Source: Fulvivirga ligni
GTDB taxonomy: Bacteria > Bacteroidota > Bacteroidia > Cytophagales > Cyclobacteriaceae
Direction: 5' to 3'
Length of the DNA stretch: 64,000 bases
Assembly (NCBI RefSeq): GCF_021389935.1
Contig: NZ_CP089979.1
Location: 5,499,001-5,563,000 of the forward strand
The notes beneath the pieces are model-generated. The model saw only the letters and a list, made by a program, of their open reading frames with translations. It searched no databases and was not told the DNA's origin. Below, one piece after another: positions 46,612 to 55,968 of this stretch (the first letter of the stretch is position 1; every line of letters starts with the position of its first letter). Made by a program: the position numbers and the translations under genes.

Positions 46612-47241
46612 CTAATCTTTAAAAATGTTTATTTTTTCATGCTCACGTGCGCGTTGTTTCATTATCCATAGCACAGTGTCATATATTTTCATGATATCCA
46701 GTTGAATCTGGTAGGCTTGAATATGAAGTCTCTCAAGGTTATTTAGCCTTTCATCAGGCTTCATCTTCCAATAATAATTCTGCAATAAGGTGTTCAAATC
46801 ATTCTTACAGTTTGTTAGTTTGGAGCCAAGCACTTCCGCCGTAGTTTTTAGAGTTACTCTTTCGGTTTCTGTTAAGAATGTATTTGACAGTATTATTTCA
46901 ATTTGAAGCAATTGTCGTTTGGCACCTTTAATTCTTGTATTTATAAGGCTTATTCTAGGGTCATTTTTCAAAATTACAGGTACAATATCGTATGTATCCA
47001 AATAGTCTTGATCTAGGCTAAAAGTCCCATTTTTTATATTGCTAACTGTATTCCAACCCGTCTTTACGATGTCATAACCTTTCTTCACATACCCTATGTA
47101 AAGCTGTAATAGCCCAACCTGCTTGATCAGGTATTTGATTTGCGTTTTCTTTTGATTAGTCCACTCCTCCTTATTAGGTACTTGTCCATTAACCTGTGTA
47201 ACACATATTATTATAAGAGAGATAAATGCTATTTTTTTCAT
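46612..47241 (-). CDS. Exported helical transfer protein, copy 2 of 3
   Basis: 209 residues with a signal peptide (KKIAFISLIIICVTQVNGQ) and helical body. It shares with its neighbour the pattern LYIGYVKKGYDIVKTGWNTVS..GTFSLDQDYLD and a KPDERLNNLERLH segment, so it appears to be a duplicate or paralogue. It is 3 bases upstream of copy 3 and overlaps copy 1 by 4 bases. Function not known. Confidence 0.68.
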   Translation of the reverse strand: MKKIAFISLIIICVTQVNGQVPNKEEWTNQKKTQIKYLIKQVGLLQLYIGYVKKGYDIVKTGWNTVSNIKNGTFSLDQDYLDTYDIVPVILKNDPRISLINTRIKGAKRQLLQIEIILSNTFLTETERVTLKTTAEVLGSKLTNCKNDLNTLLQNYYWKMKPDERLNNLERLHIQAYQIQLDIMKIYDTVLWIMKQRAREHEKINIFKD

Positions 47242-47918
47242 GGATATAATTTCTTTATACCTAATATTTCATGCTTCGATATAGTGCGTGCGCGAATCAC
47301 CTGATAGACACTAAAATTCAATTTTCTTAAAGCCTCAGCGTGTGATTCCAATGATGTGGCCACCTCGCTAATGATTTCCAAACGTCGACTATCAGTAAAT
47401 TGACCTTCCATTGCAAGGACTACCTGGCCTAGGCGTTCCAGGTCATTTGCACTTTGGGCGATAAGGTTAGCATATGCATGTTCTAAATAATTTATCTCAG
47501 CTATTGATAATGCAGGATGGTCATTGATAATAGCCCAAGCTTGTTGATACTCATTTACGAGGTCCTTTTGATGCCTAATTATTTTTTCAATCTGCTTAAA
47601 AGACGCAATAGCTTTTTTCACTTCCCATAGTTCGTGGTAGTACTTTTCAAACAATTTCCTATGTTTCTCAGTCCACTCAGCAATTTGATCTAGCTTAAGT
47701 TTTGATAACTTGTTCTCAAGAATTTTCTGAGCATTTTGCAACTCAACTTTCTTATTTTGTAAACGCTGAACCATCAGATCAATAGCTTTGATAATTTTTT
47801 TAATTATCTTCTTAATGATAACTACGATGGGATTACCAGCATGCACTTGACTTATAGGCGCACACGTGATGGTGACCACCTGAAAAATCAGGAGCCATAT
47901 TATTTTATTTACCTTCAT
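47238..47918 (-). CDS. Exported helical transfer protein, copy 1 of 3
   Basis: 226 residues. The signal-like segment (WLLIFQVVTITCAPISQVHA) is followed by a hydrophobic/basic stretch IVVIIKKIIKKIIKAIDLM and a coiled-coil region (QNKKVELQNAQKILENKL). The C-terminal half (HQKDLVNEYQQAWAI, DSRRLEIISEVATSL) matches the general layout of the two following genes. It is the most diverged copy. 20 bases after the VirB4-type ATPase gene. Confidence 0.65.
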   Translation of the reverse strand: MKVNKIIWLLIFQVVTITCAPISQVHAGNPIVVIIKKIIKKIIKAIDLMVQRLQNKKVELQNAQKILENKLSKLKLDQIAEWTEKHRKLFEKYYHELWEVKKAIASFKQIEKIIRHQKDLVNEYQQAWAIINDHPALSIAEINYLEHAYANLIAQSANDLERLGQVVLAMEGQFTDSRRLEIISEVATSLESHAEALRKLNFSVYQVIRARTISKHEILGIKKLYP

Positions 47919-47938
47919 AGATCTTTTGTTTTAGATGT

Positions 47939-50404
47939 CTAAATCTGAGATTGCTTTTCTTTCACTAATTGTGAAATACCCTCTTTAAGCCCTCCGAAAC
48001 GTCGGGCATAATCGGCGACTTCCATTTTTTCAGACTCTTCGGTGGTATAGGTAAAGTATTCTTCGAGAGATACTTCAGTAGCATATACTTTTGATCTGAC
48101 ACCACCCAGGCTTATAAATACCTCCTTATATTTCCGTGTTGGATCATTGGACTTATTAATTGAGAATACCTGATATTTTTCCTGATCAGTTAGACCTAGT
48201 AACTCTTGAATCTGGTGGAACTTATTCTGATACTTGCTTTGATCTAATAATATTTTACAGTCCGCATTATTAATAATGGCCTGCTTTACTACAGGTGAAC
48301 TAATAATATCTTCTACTTCCTGAGTGACTACCACAGCTTCACCATAAAATTTTCTGACGGTTTTAAAGAGATATTTGATGTACTCCGCCATCCCTTCTTT
48401 TGCGATCGCTTTCCAAGCTTCCTCAATCAGGATCATTTTCCGTATTCCCTTCAACTTTCTCATTTTTTGAATGAAGACCTCCATTATGATCAAAGTGACT
48501 ATAGGAAATAAGATGGGATGATCTTTAATATTATCCAGTTCAAACACTATTAAAGGTTGATCCAAAAGATCAAGGTTCTCCCTGCCATTAAGAAGATAAT
48601 CGAATTCACCACCCCGATAGTAAGGACGCAGTACATACAGAAATGCCTCTATATCGAATCCTTTAGCTCTTATCGAATCATCAATAAGTCGCTTCTGGTA
48701 AACATTTATTAGAAATTCATAGTAAGAATTGAAACAGGGAAAAACTTCTTCATGCCTTTGGAGATATTCATAGTATTGTTGTAAGGATGTGGATAAGGCC
48801 ACATATTCAGAGCGACTAAAAGGTTCATCATCCCTTTTCCATAATGCTAATAATAGTGTTTTTAGACTTTCCTTCTTCTCAGTATCTAACTTACCATTAA
48901 CCACAAATGGATTGAATTCAAGAGGGTGATCTTCATCATAGGTGAAATAATAACCGTTTACAAGTTCACATAGGCCTTGATAACTATGTCCTACATCTAC
49001 CAATACAACATGTGTACCCTGTTCATAATAAGCACGAACCATGTGATTGGTAAAAAAAGATTTCCCTGACCCACTAGGTCCTAAAATGAACTTGTTTCGA
49101 TTGGTGATCCACCCCCTTTTCATAGGCTCATCACTCAAGTCTACATCCAAGGGCTCTCCACTTAAACGATCTCCAAGTCTTACTCCGACAGGTGAGTTTG
49201 ATGTCTTATAACTACTTTCCATATTCAGAAAGCATACTGCCTGTTCTGCGAACGTATCAAACCATTCATAATGCGGCAGGGAACTCATGTTTCCTGGTAT
49301 TCCCGACCAAAACATAGCAGCAGCCCCATCAGTCTCTGCCTTTGCAGTTGCGTCCATTTGAGCAAATGCAGAGGATAAGGCTGTCATTTGCCGCTCAAAC
49401 TCATGCTCTTGTTTAGACCAGGTAATAACATGGAAATGAGCTTTGACTGGCTGTCTTTGCTGACCAATTATCTCATTTAAGTAGTCATTAGTAGCTTCCT
49501 GACTCATAGCATTGTCTCTGGAATAAGCAGAAAGAGATTGTAATCTTAAACGCTTGCTTTCCAGACGTTTGATAGTTTGAGCGGTATCTTCTAATTCAAT
49601 CACTTGATTGTAAATGTGATTATAAGGAATTAGCATGCCCAAGGGTGATGCAAAACCTATACTGTAAGGGGCTTTATCTGTAGTATACTTATCATAATTG
49701 ATTCTGGGACCACACCAGGAAGGAAGACTATCTCTATGTGACATGGCACAGATACCAAGCCGATCGTGCCCCACTTTTAACTGCTCCTTAAGATGTATAT
49801 CTTTAATAAGTGGTTGATCATGCTCAGAAAGAAGAAATAGGTATTGTTCAATAATACCTGGCTTGTTTTTGGTCCCCAACATATGAGTTGCTTTAAGTTG
49901 GGTTACTTTAACACGTCCACTGTCATTCAAAAGTCCACTCCACTGAGTACAACTCTCTGAAAGTTTACGATAAAGGTCTCCACTTCTCCACTCTTCCCCT
50001 ACTAAATGTGCTTTTGTCAAGGCCTTCAGTGGATAGGCTGGTCGAAGATTCCTTTTAGGTTTAACACTGATGTACACAAAACATCGGTGATGTAAATATG
50101 GCCGTTCATTAAAGAATCGATCACTAGCCCCAGACAACCAGGAAGTTGAATCCATATGTTGGGGGTCAAAAGCGTGACGCAGAAACCAATCCTGTTTATG
50201 AAAGACACAGCCAGCTCCTAAACCACGTAACGATTTCACCCATAATAAGTGTAACTCCTCAAAATCCTTTTCAGATAAAGTAAATATCTCTGGTAGCTCT
50301 ACTTGATAAGCAAAAGATAAGGCCCCTTGATGGGACAAGATACATTCATTCTCGATTTGGTAAATAGGCCATACAGTGTCGATATTGATAGAATTAGTCT
50401 TCAT
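47939..50404 (-). CDS. traG: TraG-family conjugation ATPase (VirB4-like)
   Basis: 821 residues. Walker A GPSGSGKS (442-449) and Walker B region MILIEEAWKAIA (about 660-670) are intact, with a TQEVEDIIS motif-like segment further on and the N-terminal TraG half with HHRCFVYISVK. It powers pilus/channel assembly at the inner membrane. The start overlaps the DUF4133 gene by 11 bases. Confidence 0.95.
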   Translation of the reverse strand: MKTNSINIDTVWPIYQIENECILSHQGALSFAYQVELPEIFTLSEKDFEELHLLWVKSLRGLGAGCVFHKQDWFLRHAFDPQHMDSTSWLSGASDRFFNERPYLHHRCFVYISVKPKRNLRPAYPLKALTKAHLVGEEWRSGDLYRKLSESCTQWSGLLNDSGRVKVTQLKATHMLGTKNKPGIIEQYLFLLSEHDQPLIKDIHLKEQLKVGHDRLGICAMSHRDSLPSWCGPRINYDKYTTDKAPYSIGFASPLGMLIPYNHIYNQVIELEDTAQTIKRLESKRLRLQSLSAYSRDNAMSQEATNDYLNEIIGQQRQPVKAHFHVITWSKQEHEFERQMTALSSAFAQMDATAKAETDGAAAMFWSGIPGNMSSLPHYEWFDTFAEQAVCFLNMESSYKTSNSPVGVRLGDRLSGEPLDVDLSDEPMKRGWITNRNKFILGPSGSGKSFFTNHMVRAYYEQGTHVVLVDVGHSYQGLCELVNGYYFTYDEDHPLEFNPFVVNGKLDTEKKESLKTLLLALWKRDDEPFSRSEYVALSTSLQQYYEYLQRHEEVFPCFNSYYEFLINVYQKRLIDDSIRAKGFDIEAFLYVLRPYYRGGEFDYLLNGRENLDLLDQPLIVFELDNIKDHPILFPIVTLIIMEVFIQKMRKLKGIRKMILIEEAWKAIAKEGMAEYIKYLFKTVRKFYGEAVVVTQEVEDIISSPVVKQAIINNADCKILLDQSKYQNKFHQIQELLGLTDQEKYQVFSINKSNDPTRKYKEVFISLGGVRSKVYATEVSLEEYFTYTTEESEKMEVADYARRFGGLKEGISQLVKEKQSQI

Positions 50405-50720
50405 TTTTTCTCAGCTTAACTAAAAAAAATCTTGATCTACAACGCAAAATTAGAGGGTGCTGCCTGGCTCTCCTTCTTCTTATTAAACCATACTGTCCAT
50501 ACCGCTTACTGACATGATAAAGTATGGAAATAAAGGTTACTCCTAGCACTATAATTATAATGAGACATATATACATATGTATTCCAGCCCAATAAATAAG
50601 GGCAAATAGGAATAAGAGGAAAATCACACCCAGAGCTAAATAGGTGATATACTGCGACTCAAGCCCTTTAAACATTATAGGCTTGTTAATCCCTTTGTTA
50701 ATGACGTATATAGTAGCCAT
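50394..50720 (-). CDS. traF: TraF-like small membrane protein (DUF4133)
   Basis: 108 residues from ATG at 50720 (MATIYVINKGINKPIMFKGL), the hallmark start of DUF4133; the frame is open farther upstream but that part is not TraF. Two membrane helices (about 26-43 and 48-66), then a basic tail. A VirB3-like inner-membrane partner of the ATPase. It overlaps the ATPase gene by 11 bases and follows traE by 2. Confidence 0.88.
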   Translation of the reverse strand: MATIYVINKGINKPIMFKGLESQYITYLALGVIFLLFLFALIYWAGIHMYICLIIIIVLGVTFISILYHVSKRYGQYGLIRRRRARQHPLILRCRSRFFLVKLRKNED

Positions 50721-50722
50721 AA

Positions 50723-51046
50723 CTATAACCCGAAAAAGGATTTTAATACAGTTGCTACTACCACCAAGAAGATACAACTTCCAAACCAGGCAGCTGCTAC
50801 TCGTCCTGTGTCTTGATCTCCTCCATTCCACTTTTGATACACTTTTACTGCTCCTATTAATCCAACGACAGCCCCTATGGCATACATCAAATTGGTGCCT
50901 GTATCAAAATAACTGCGTACCTGTTGATTAGCTTCATTGATTCCTGCATTACCGTCTTGAGCAAAAACATATGCATAGCTAAGGCAGTATGTTACTAGAG
51001 CAAGCATACACGCTCTAGCACGGTAAAGAATGTTTCTGTTTTTCAT
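50723..51046 (-). CDS. traE: TraE-like membrane protein (DUF4134)
   Basis: 107 residues. A signal-like helix, then QDGNAGINEANQQVRSYFDTG and two membrane helices (LMYAIGAVVGLIGAVKVY; AAWFGSCIFLVVVATVL) are characteristic of DUF4134/TraE, which corresponds to the VirB2 pilin. Twelve bases after the upstream gene of unknown function. Confidence 0.9.
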   Translation of the reverse strand: MKNRNILYRARACMLALVTYCLSYAYVFAQDGNAGINEANQQVRSYFDTGTNLMYAIGAVVGLIGAVKVYQKWNGGDQDTGRVAAAWFGSCIFLVVVATVLKSFFGL

Positions 51047-51058
51047 AGTAATTTTATT

Positions 51059-51538
51059 TTAGTGAGAAGATTTCCACCAACTGTCAAGTGAGTTCTGCTG
51101 CCATTCAGGTTGAAGACGTTCTTGCAACTTATACCAGATAAATGCATTGACCTGGGACTGATATGGGGTACCGATGAGAGAGGATGATTGGCTTAATACC
51201 GACTGTATGCAAGCAACCAATTCTTTCAATGGACTGTCATAATCTTGTTCTAATTCTATAAGTCCATTTAAATCACTTACCAGGGAGGCCATTGTTGGAA
51301 GAAGTTCAAAATAAGTATGATCCTCAGAAGAAACTTCTGGAGCAAATGCAATGGCATCTGATTCAACAACCTCAGTATCTAAATGGGCATCCCCCATAAT
51401 TTTTCTCGGTGACTTAGTTTGCTTTAAAATCGATGAACAGATTTTGTCACGATAAAACAGGAGGCCAATAATCAAATAATAGACTATTATTAGAATTAAA
51501 ATGATTTGTAAGAATTGAGGCCACGTGAAGGGTAACAT
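51059..51538 (-). CDS. Transfer-region membrane-anchored protein of unknown function
   Basis: 159 residues. One N-terminal membrane helix (FLQIILILIIVYYLIIGLLF) and a cytoplasmic part with no recognised domain, ending DSWWKSSH. It lies 12 bases before traE. Proteins of this size and place occur in related elements, but no function is known to me. It may organise the inner-membrane channel; this is an inference from position only. Confidence 0.6.
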   Translation of the reverse strand: MLPFTWPQFLQIILILIIVYYLIIGLLFYRDKICSSILKQTKSPRKIMGDAHLDTEVVESDAIAFAPEVSSEDHTYFELLPTMASLVSDLNGLIELEQDYDSPLKELVACIQSVLSQSSSLIGTPYQSQVNAFIWYKLQERLQPEWQQNSLDSWWKSSH

Positions 51539-51622
51539 AACTCTATAGTTTGGTGATTACTAAGAGCAAGTTGAGAAGATTGACAACCTCTTATTCACAA
51601 CATGGTATTATATGGGGTATTT

Positions 51623-52384
51623 TTATTTAAAATCCAGTTCGTCCATTTTCCGAATTAATTGAGATTTCATACTATCAATGTACTGCGTTTGTCCCTTTTT
51701 TCTGAGTCTTATATCTTGATAAACTCTATAGTAATTGCCCAAATTCACATTAAACAATTGCTCTAACCCCTTGGCCAATTGCATAATATCTGCCCTACCT
51801 CCTTCTACTACTGAGGTGGCATGTAGGCCATAGAGCAACTCAATCAAAGCAACTTTTGAACCGGTCCATTTCAATTGCACCTGCTCTGGTCCTCCGGAAT
51901 ATTTTAATTTTAACCATTTTTTAAAATGCTGTAAAAATTGCTCTTGACCCAACCAATAAGAAGCATGATGACGAGCATGATCTCCAGTAAAATACATTTT
52001 ATCTTTATACTTCAGACCAGCATAACAATATTGATAAAAATCTTTGTGAAGGGTGATGAGACTACAGTATTCTGACCACTTCTTCATATAAAAGCTTTTA
52101 ATATCCTCTTTATCTGGTGGACATAAGATTAATATTGCTAAGCGCTCCTTATAATAGTAGCGCCAACCTAAAAGTTGAGGGTAAAAGTGTTTGTAAAAAG
52201 CTATTTCTTGCGATACACCATTAAATCTGTAACTCTCTAAAACAGATTCGATAGCATTGTAACGTACTTCAATAAAGCCAAGTATTCGACCGGTGGTTAA
52301 GATTTCATCATTAGATATTTCTTCTTGCTTGATATAATTATGGATTTCACATAAAACGGTGCGGAGGTGAGAGATGATGTTCAT
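51623..52384 (-). CDS. rteC: RteC-like regulator
   Basis: 253 residues. The C-terminal part KWTGSKVALIELLYGLHAT, then NVNLGNYYRVYQDIRLRKKG and MDELDF, is the signature of RteC, which in CTnDOT activates excision under control of the RteA/RteB two-component pair. No rteA/rteB is visible nearby. It lies between the coupling protein gene and the membrane protein gene, unlike in CTnDOT, where it belongs to a separate regulatory locus. Role as transfer or excision regulator is probable. Confidence 0.85.
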   Translation of the reverse strand: MNIISHLRTVLCEIHNYIKQEEISNDEILTTGRILGFIEVRYNAIESVLESYRFNGVSQEIAFYKHFYPQLLGWRYYYKERLAILILCPPDKEDIKSFYMKKWSEYCSLITLHKDFYQYCYAGLKYKDKMYFTGDHARHHASYWLGQEQFLQHFKKWLKLKYSGGPEQVQLKWTGSKVALIELLYGLHATSVVEGGRADIMQLAKGLEQLFNVNLGNYYRVYQDIRLRKKGQTQYIDSMKSQLIRKMDELDFK

Positions 52385-52391
52385 AAAATTA

Positions 52392-54263
52392 TCATTTAGG
52401 GTATAACTTGTCTTGAATTAAGGCTTGAATATCCTGCCTTATCATAAGGTAATTATGCTCCAGTTCATCCCAGGTAGGTTGTGGTAAAGTGGGAATACTG
52501 CGAAAACGTCGCTCTTGACGCTGAATGGATATATGATCATTAATGATTTTTGCGTGAAATAACTTAAGTTCAATTTCTTGATCTGGCTGATCGGCTACCA
52601 TACCAACAAATTCACCGGACGATAAACTGGAAATACGCGCTGCAGGAATGGCTGAATTTAATTGCTCACTGATGGATATATCGCCAGACCCGGAATTATA
52701 GCTGTATCGCTCTTGAACCACTTTTCCGAATCTTTCAGAAAGTACCTTGGCTGTATCTCCCAGCACCTGTCCGCTTATTACATTTCCTGCTAAGTTCATA
52801 ATCACCTCTGCCTGGTCTCTTCCATATTCCTTTTTTAGCTGACTGTAATCCTGAACAGCTAATGTTGTAGCCACACGATTACTTCGTGCTGTCGCCATTA
52901 AATTGTCTATATGGTTAAAGTAGATAGTAGGAAACTCATCAAAAATAAGACTACAGGGTAGTTGATTCTTCTTATTAATCAACTTGATAGCTCTTGAAAT
53001 ATACAGTGATAAGACTGGCCCATACACTTCCTGCTTTTGAGGGTTATTGGCTAAACATAGGACTTTAGGCGATGAGGGATTATTCAAGTCTAAATGGAAA
53101 TCATTTCCCGATAACACATAATACATTTTGGGAGATACCAGCCTGGCCATGGCCATCTTGGCGCTAGCCATCTGTCCTTCCAACTGTTCCCAGGCTTCGT
53201 GCACATAGGCTGATTCAAATGGATTAATCAGGGCGCTTACTTCTGGTTCCGTATGTAACAAGGGAAATAATGTTTTATACTCCACTTGCATCAATTCTAT
53301 TACATGAGGTAATGTACAATAGGATCCATTTTGATATTTACGAAGAAACCAAATTAAAGCGGTAACGAAATTGATGGGAGACTCGACAAAGAAATCGCCC
53401 TGTTTCTTTATCCAATCTTTATTTAAACCAAGCATTATAGTGCGGCTCGACTCCGCCGCATCCGCAATGTCATCTAATAATGCCAACGGATTACAGCGGT
53501 ATTGCAATTCATCAAAATCAATCACATAGAACCGCGATTGATTTCGTGATCTCCTTAAAACGTTATAAGCCAGTCTGGATAAGTCATCATACTTGAAATC
53601 ATAGAGTAACATCGTAAATCCTTTCTGCAATTGTTGAATTATAATATTTCTTACTACAAAGTATGATTTTCCTGCACCAGGGGTTCCTACTACAAGCAAC
53701 CCTCTAAAAGGATTGATAATATTGATCCAGCTATTTCTAAACCTTCCCTTGTAATAATAACTAGCCTTAAAATGTATTGCATACTGATTATTCAAGTACC
53801 TTTCCTCTTGTGGAAAGGTCTCATTCTCTATATTAAAAACATCCACTCTTAGGGAGCGCTTCAAATATCTGGACCACCATGTCCCACCTGTTAATATCAT
53901 GAGCATAGCGCCCCACATGGCTAAAGCATAATACCACGCAGGGCCAAATGTATCCGGTGAAACCAAACACCAAATCGCAATACCGATAACGAATAATAAT
54001 GTTGCCAAAGCCTTTCGAGTTTTTACTTGCTTCTTTGATTTTAATCCTATTAAAAAGACCATCAGTAATGTAAATGAGCCAATTTTATAGTGTAATGTGT
54101 GATTGATAATTAAAATCAGAATTGGGTTAAACCATTCAATCTTTGGAAACATCTGTCGTAAAGTTTGATGAATGGCACACCCTAGATGAAGCAATAAAAG
54201 TAATATGCTCAGAGATAGTGTCCAGTCCATTAACTTCGATAAAGATGATGAAGACTGATTCAT
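52392..54263 (-). CDS. Type IV coupling protein (TraG/VirD4-like ATPase)
   Basis: 623 residues. N-terminal membrane helices (about 10-30, 56-74, 86-101, 107-127) precede the ATPase. Walker A VVGTPGAGKSYF (about 193-204) and Walker B SLIFDEFPTIYF (about 441-452) are visible, and a C-terminal part with RFGKVVQERYSYNSG. It joins the relaxosome to the channel. This is the mobilisation-type coupling protein sometimes called MobC in Bacteroidota. Overlap of 4 bases with the relaxase gene. It ends 7 bases before rteC. Confidence 0.92.
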   Translation of the reverse strand: MNQSSSSLSKLMDWTLSLSILLLLLHLGCAIHQTLRQMFPKIEWFNPILILIINHTLHYKIGSFTLLMVFLIGLKSKKQVKTRKALATLLFVIGIAIWCLVSPDTFGPAWYYALAMWGAMLMILTGGTWWSRYLKRSLRVDVFNIENETFPQEERYLNNQYAIHFKASYYYKGRFRNSWINIINPFRGLLVVGTPGAGKSYFVVRNIIIQQLQKGFTMLLYDFKYDDLSRLAYNVLRRSRNQSRFYVIDFDELQYRCNPLALLDDIADAAESSRTIMLGLNKDWIKKQGDFFVESPINFVTALIWFLRKYQNGSYCTLPHVIELMQVEYKTLFPLLHTEPEVSALINPFESAYVHEAWEQLEGQMASAKMAMARLVSPKMYYVLSGNDFHLDLNNPSSPKVLCLANNPQKQEVYGPVLSLYISRAIKLINKKNQLPCSLIFDEFPTIYFNHIDNLMATARSNRVATTLAVQDYSQLKKEYGRDQAEVIMNLAGNVISGQVLGDTAKVLSERFGKVVQERYSYNSGSGDISISEQLNSAIPAARISSLSSGEFVGMVADQPDQEIELKLFHAKIINDHISIQRQERRFRSIPTLPQPTWDELEHNYLMIRQDIQALIQDKLYPK

Positions 54264-55429
54264 GATTTTTTCTTTTTTTTCTTCTGTCTATGTCGAAAAT
54301 ATTGTAGCTGATCCTCGCCTGCATACTGCCCTCCTTCTGATCTCAATAAGGGTCCGAGGATTTGATGTAGATCAATTACTTTTAGTGGCTTTACAAAATC
54401 AATCTGTATGGTCTCTTTATCATCTTTAATAACCTTATTAAGCAGGGATGAGGCACTATACATTTTGCCAAGATCACTACCCTTAAAAACTACTCTTTGT
54501 TCGTGATCTATAAATGACACACCGTAAATTTGCCCTTCACTACTTTTATGCCATACTACTAAAACTTTGCTGTCTTCAAGTGATTTGGCCCAACCTTGCT
54601 TGAAATGTAAACGAGCAGCTTCAATCTTATTTATTAGATTACTTTTGTAAACATCTTGCTTGCTAATATTTCGATTGCACAATTGTCTTATCTTTTTAAA
54701 AGTTGCATGACACTTTAAGGCGCTAGCCTTAATTGGAACTCCTCTTGGCTTCCCATCTGAATCACATAGGCTATAGAGTAGCCCTAGATTTTGATGTACG
54801 GGCATAGCCACTACTCCATATATTTTTAATAATATTTGAAAAGAATTAAAAGAATTATAGAGATAGGTATTCATAATTATGCCTACCGTTTCATCAATCA
54901 TATGCTTCGTTGGAGACGCACCATAGCCGGGCATCAAAATGCCTTTAAGCTGTCTTTTTCCATGACTAGCTGCCACCAGATGAAATTTTCTCTCAATATC
55001 TTTTCGAACAGGCTCGGATATTTTTTTAGCCAACTGATGGGTTGCAATACGCGTACCATCAGCTTTAATTATAGTGCTCACAAGATGGACATGTGGATGA
55101 GCCGCATCAATATGTTTATAAAGCAAATAGGGCTGCTCTTCAAATCCGATTCCTTTCATATATTCCTTAGAAATACTTACTAGCTGGTGATCTGTAAAGC
55201 TTTCAGAAGGATCAAAATTCAATGAAATATGCATGGTATTAGTTTTAGCTCTACGATTTAATAAATTTCTATTCTCCAATCTCTTGATCTTATCTTCTGT
55301 AGTAAGCAGAGCCACATCACGCAAAAAGCCAGAAGCTTCTATGCAGACCGCACTACCCGAGGAGATCTTACTTTCATGATAATGAATAACGCCTTTCACA
55401 TTTTTACCTGTAACTATCCTCACGACCAC
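54260..55429 (-). CDS. mobB: Relaxase/mobilisation nuclease (MobB-type)
   Basis: 389 residues. HUH motif H111-P-H113-V-H115 in AAHPHVHLVST, preceded by NTMHISLNFDP (about 64-74). The N-terminal start MVVRIVTGKNVKGVIHYH matches Bacteroidota MobB-type relaxases that nick at oriT through a Tyr, probably in the first 30 residues (Y17). It ends in a lysine-rich tail (KKKKKKS). It overlaps mobA by 10 bases and the coupling-protein gene by 4. Confidence 0.93.
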   Translation of the reverse strand: MVVRIVTGKNVKGVIHYHESKISSGSAVCIEASGFLRDVALLTTEDKIKRLENRNLLNRRAKTNTMHISLNFDPSESFTDHQLVSISKEYMKGIGFEEQPYLLYKHIDAAHPHVHLVSTIIKADGTRIATHQLAKKISEPVRKDIERKFHLVAASHGKRQLKGILMPGYGASPTKHMIDETVGIIMNTYLYNSFNSFQILLKIYGVVAMPVHQNLGLLYSLCDSDGKPRGVPIKASALKCHATFKKIRQLCNRNISKQDVYKSNLINKIEAARLHFKQGWAKSLEDSKVLVVWHKSSEGQIYGVSFIDHEQRVVFKGSDLGKMYSASSLLNKVIKDDKETIQIDFVKPLKVIDLHQILGPLLRSEGGQYAGEDQLQYFRHRQKKKKKKS

Positions 55430-55806
55430 CTAATAGATAGTTTGGAAATTATCATCATGCATTTCTGAACTATATCAGTAATACTTTTGATATCCTGGAC
55501 TACCCTGGATGCATGCTGTAACTTTTCAGAAGGAAAACGAACTTGATGAAAATATCTGGTTAATTGATTGAGATTAACCCCAATGGACTTAAGCTCCATT
55601 CGTATAGCGATAAGCTCTTCTAAAATATCCTGCATTTCACCATTTCGGTAATAAAAATCAATCTTTTCCTTAATCAATATCGCTCGTGCAAATTCGCTCA
55701 AGGTGGTACAATTTGTTCGACTCATTAATGATTTCAATCGCTCAATCGACTTGTAACTTAATCTGATGGTGAGAACATGTTTTAATCTTTTATCTTTCTG
55801 GCTCAT
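55420..55806 (-). CDS. mobA: MobA-type mobilisation accessory protein
   Basis: 128 residues: an N-terminal ribbon-helix-helix-like start (KHVLTIRLSYKSIERLKSLM) and IRMELKSIGVNLNQLTRYFH, the segment common to relaxosome accessory proteins (MobC Pfam family). It likely binds oriT and helps the relaxase. It starts 113 bases after the GC-rich repeat in the upstream gap. Confidence 0.9.
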   Translation of the reverse strand: MSQKDKRLKHVLTIRLSYKSIERLKSLMSRTNCTTLSEFARAILIKEKIDFYYRNGEMQDILEELIAIRMELKSIGVNLNQLTRYFHQVRFPSEKLQHASRVVQDIKSITDIVQKCMMIISKLSIRWS

Positions 55807-55968
55807 ATCAAAATAGGTTTAAATTTTCGTAGGGTAAATGGGATGAATTATTACACCCTTTTCCATTTTTTGAGTGATGGAATAGCAATTAAATAGATTA
55901 AAGTATAAGCCACCAGTGGCTACCGGTGGCTACCACCCCTGTGAGAAATTGATGATAACAAGATAATT
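55807..55968. other. Candidate oriT region upstream of mobA
   Basis: 162 bases between mobA and the 384-residue gene. A GC-rich cluster stands out at 55909-55939: GCCACCAGTGGC, a near palindrome, then the direct repeat GTGGCTACC (55916-55924 and 55926-55934) and ACCCCTG. In Bacteroidota mobilisable elements oriT normally lies directly before mobA, so this is the best oriT candidate in the window. Confidence 0.5.
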
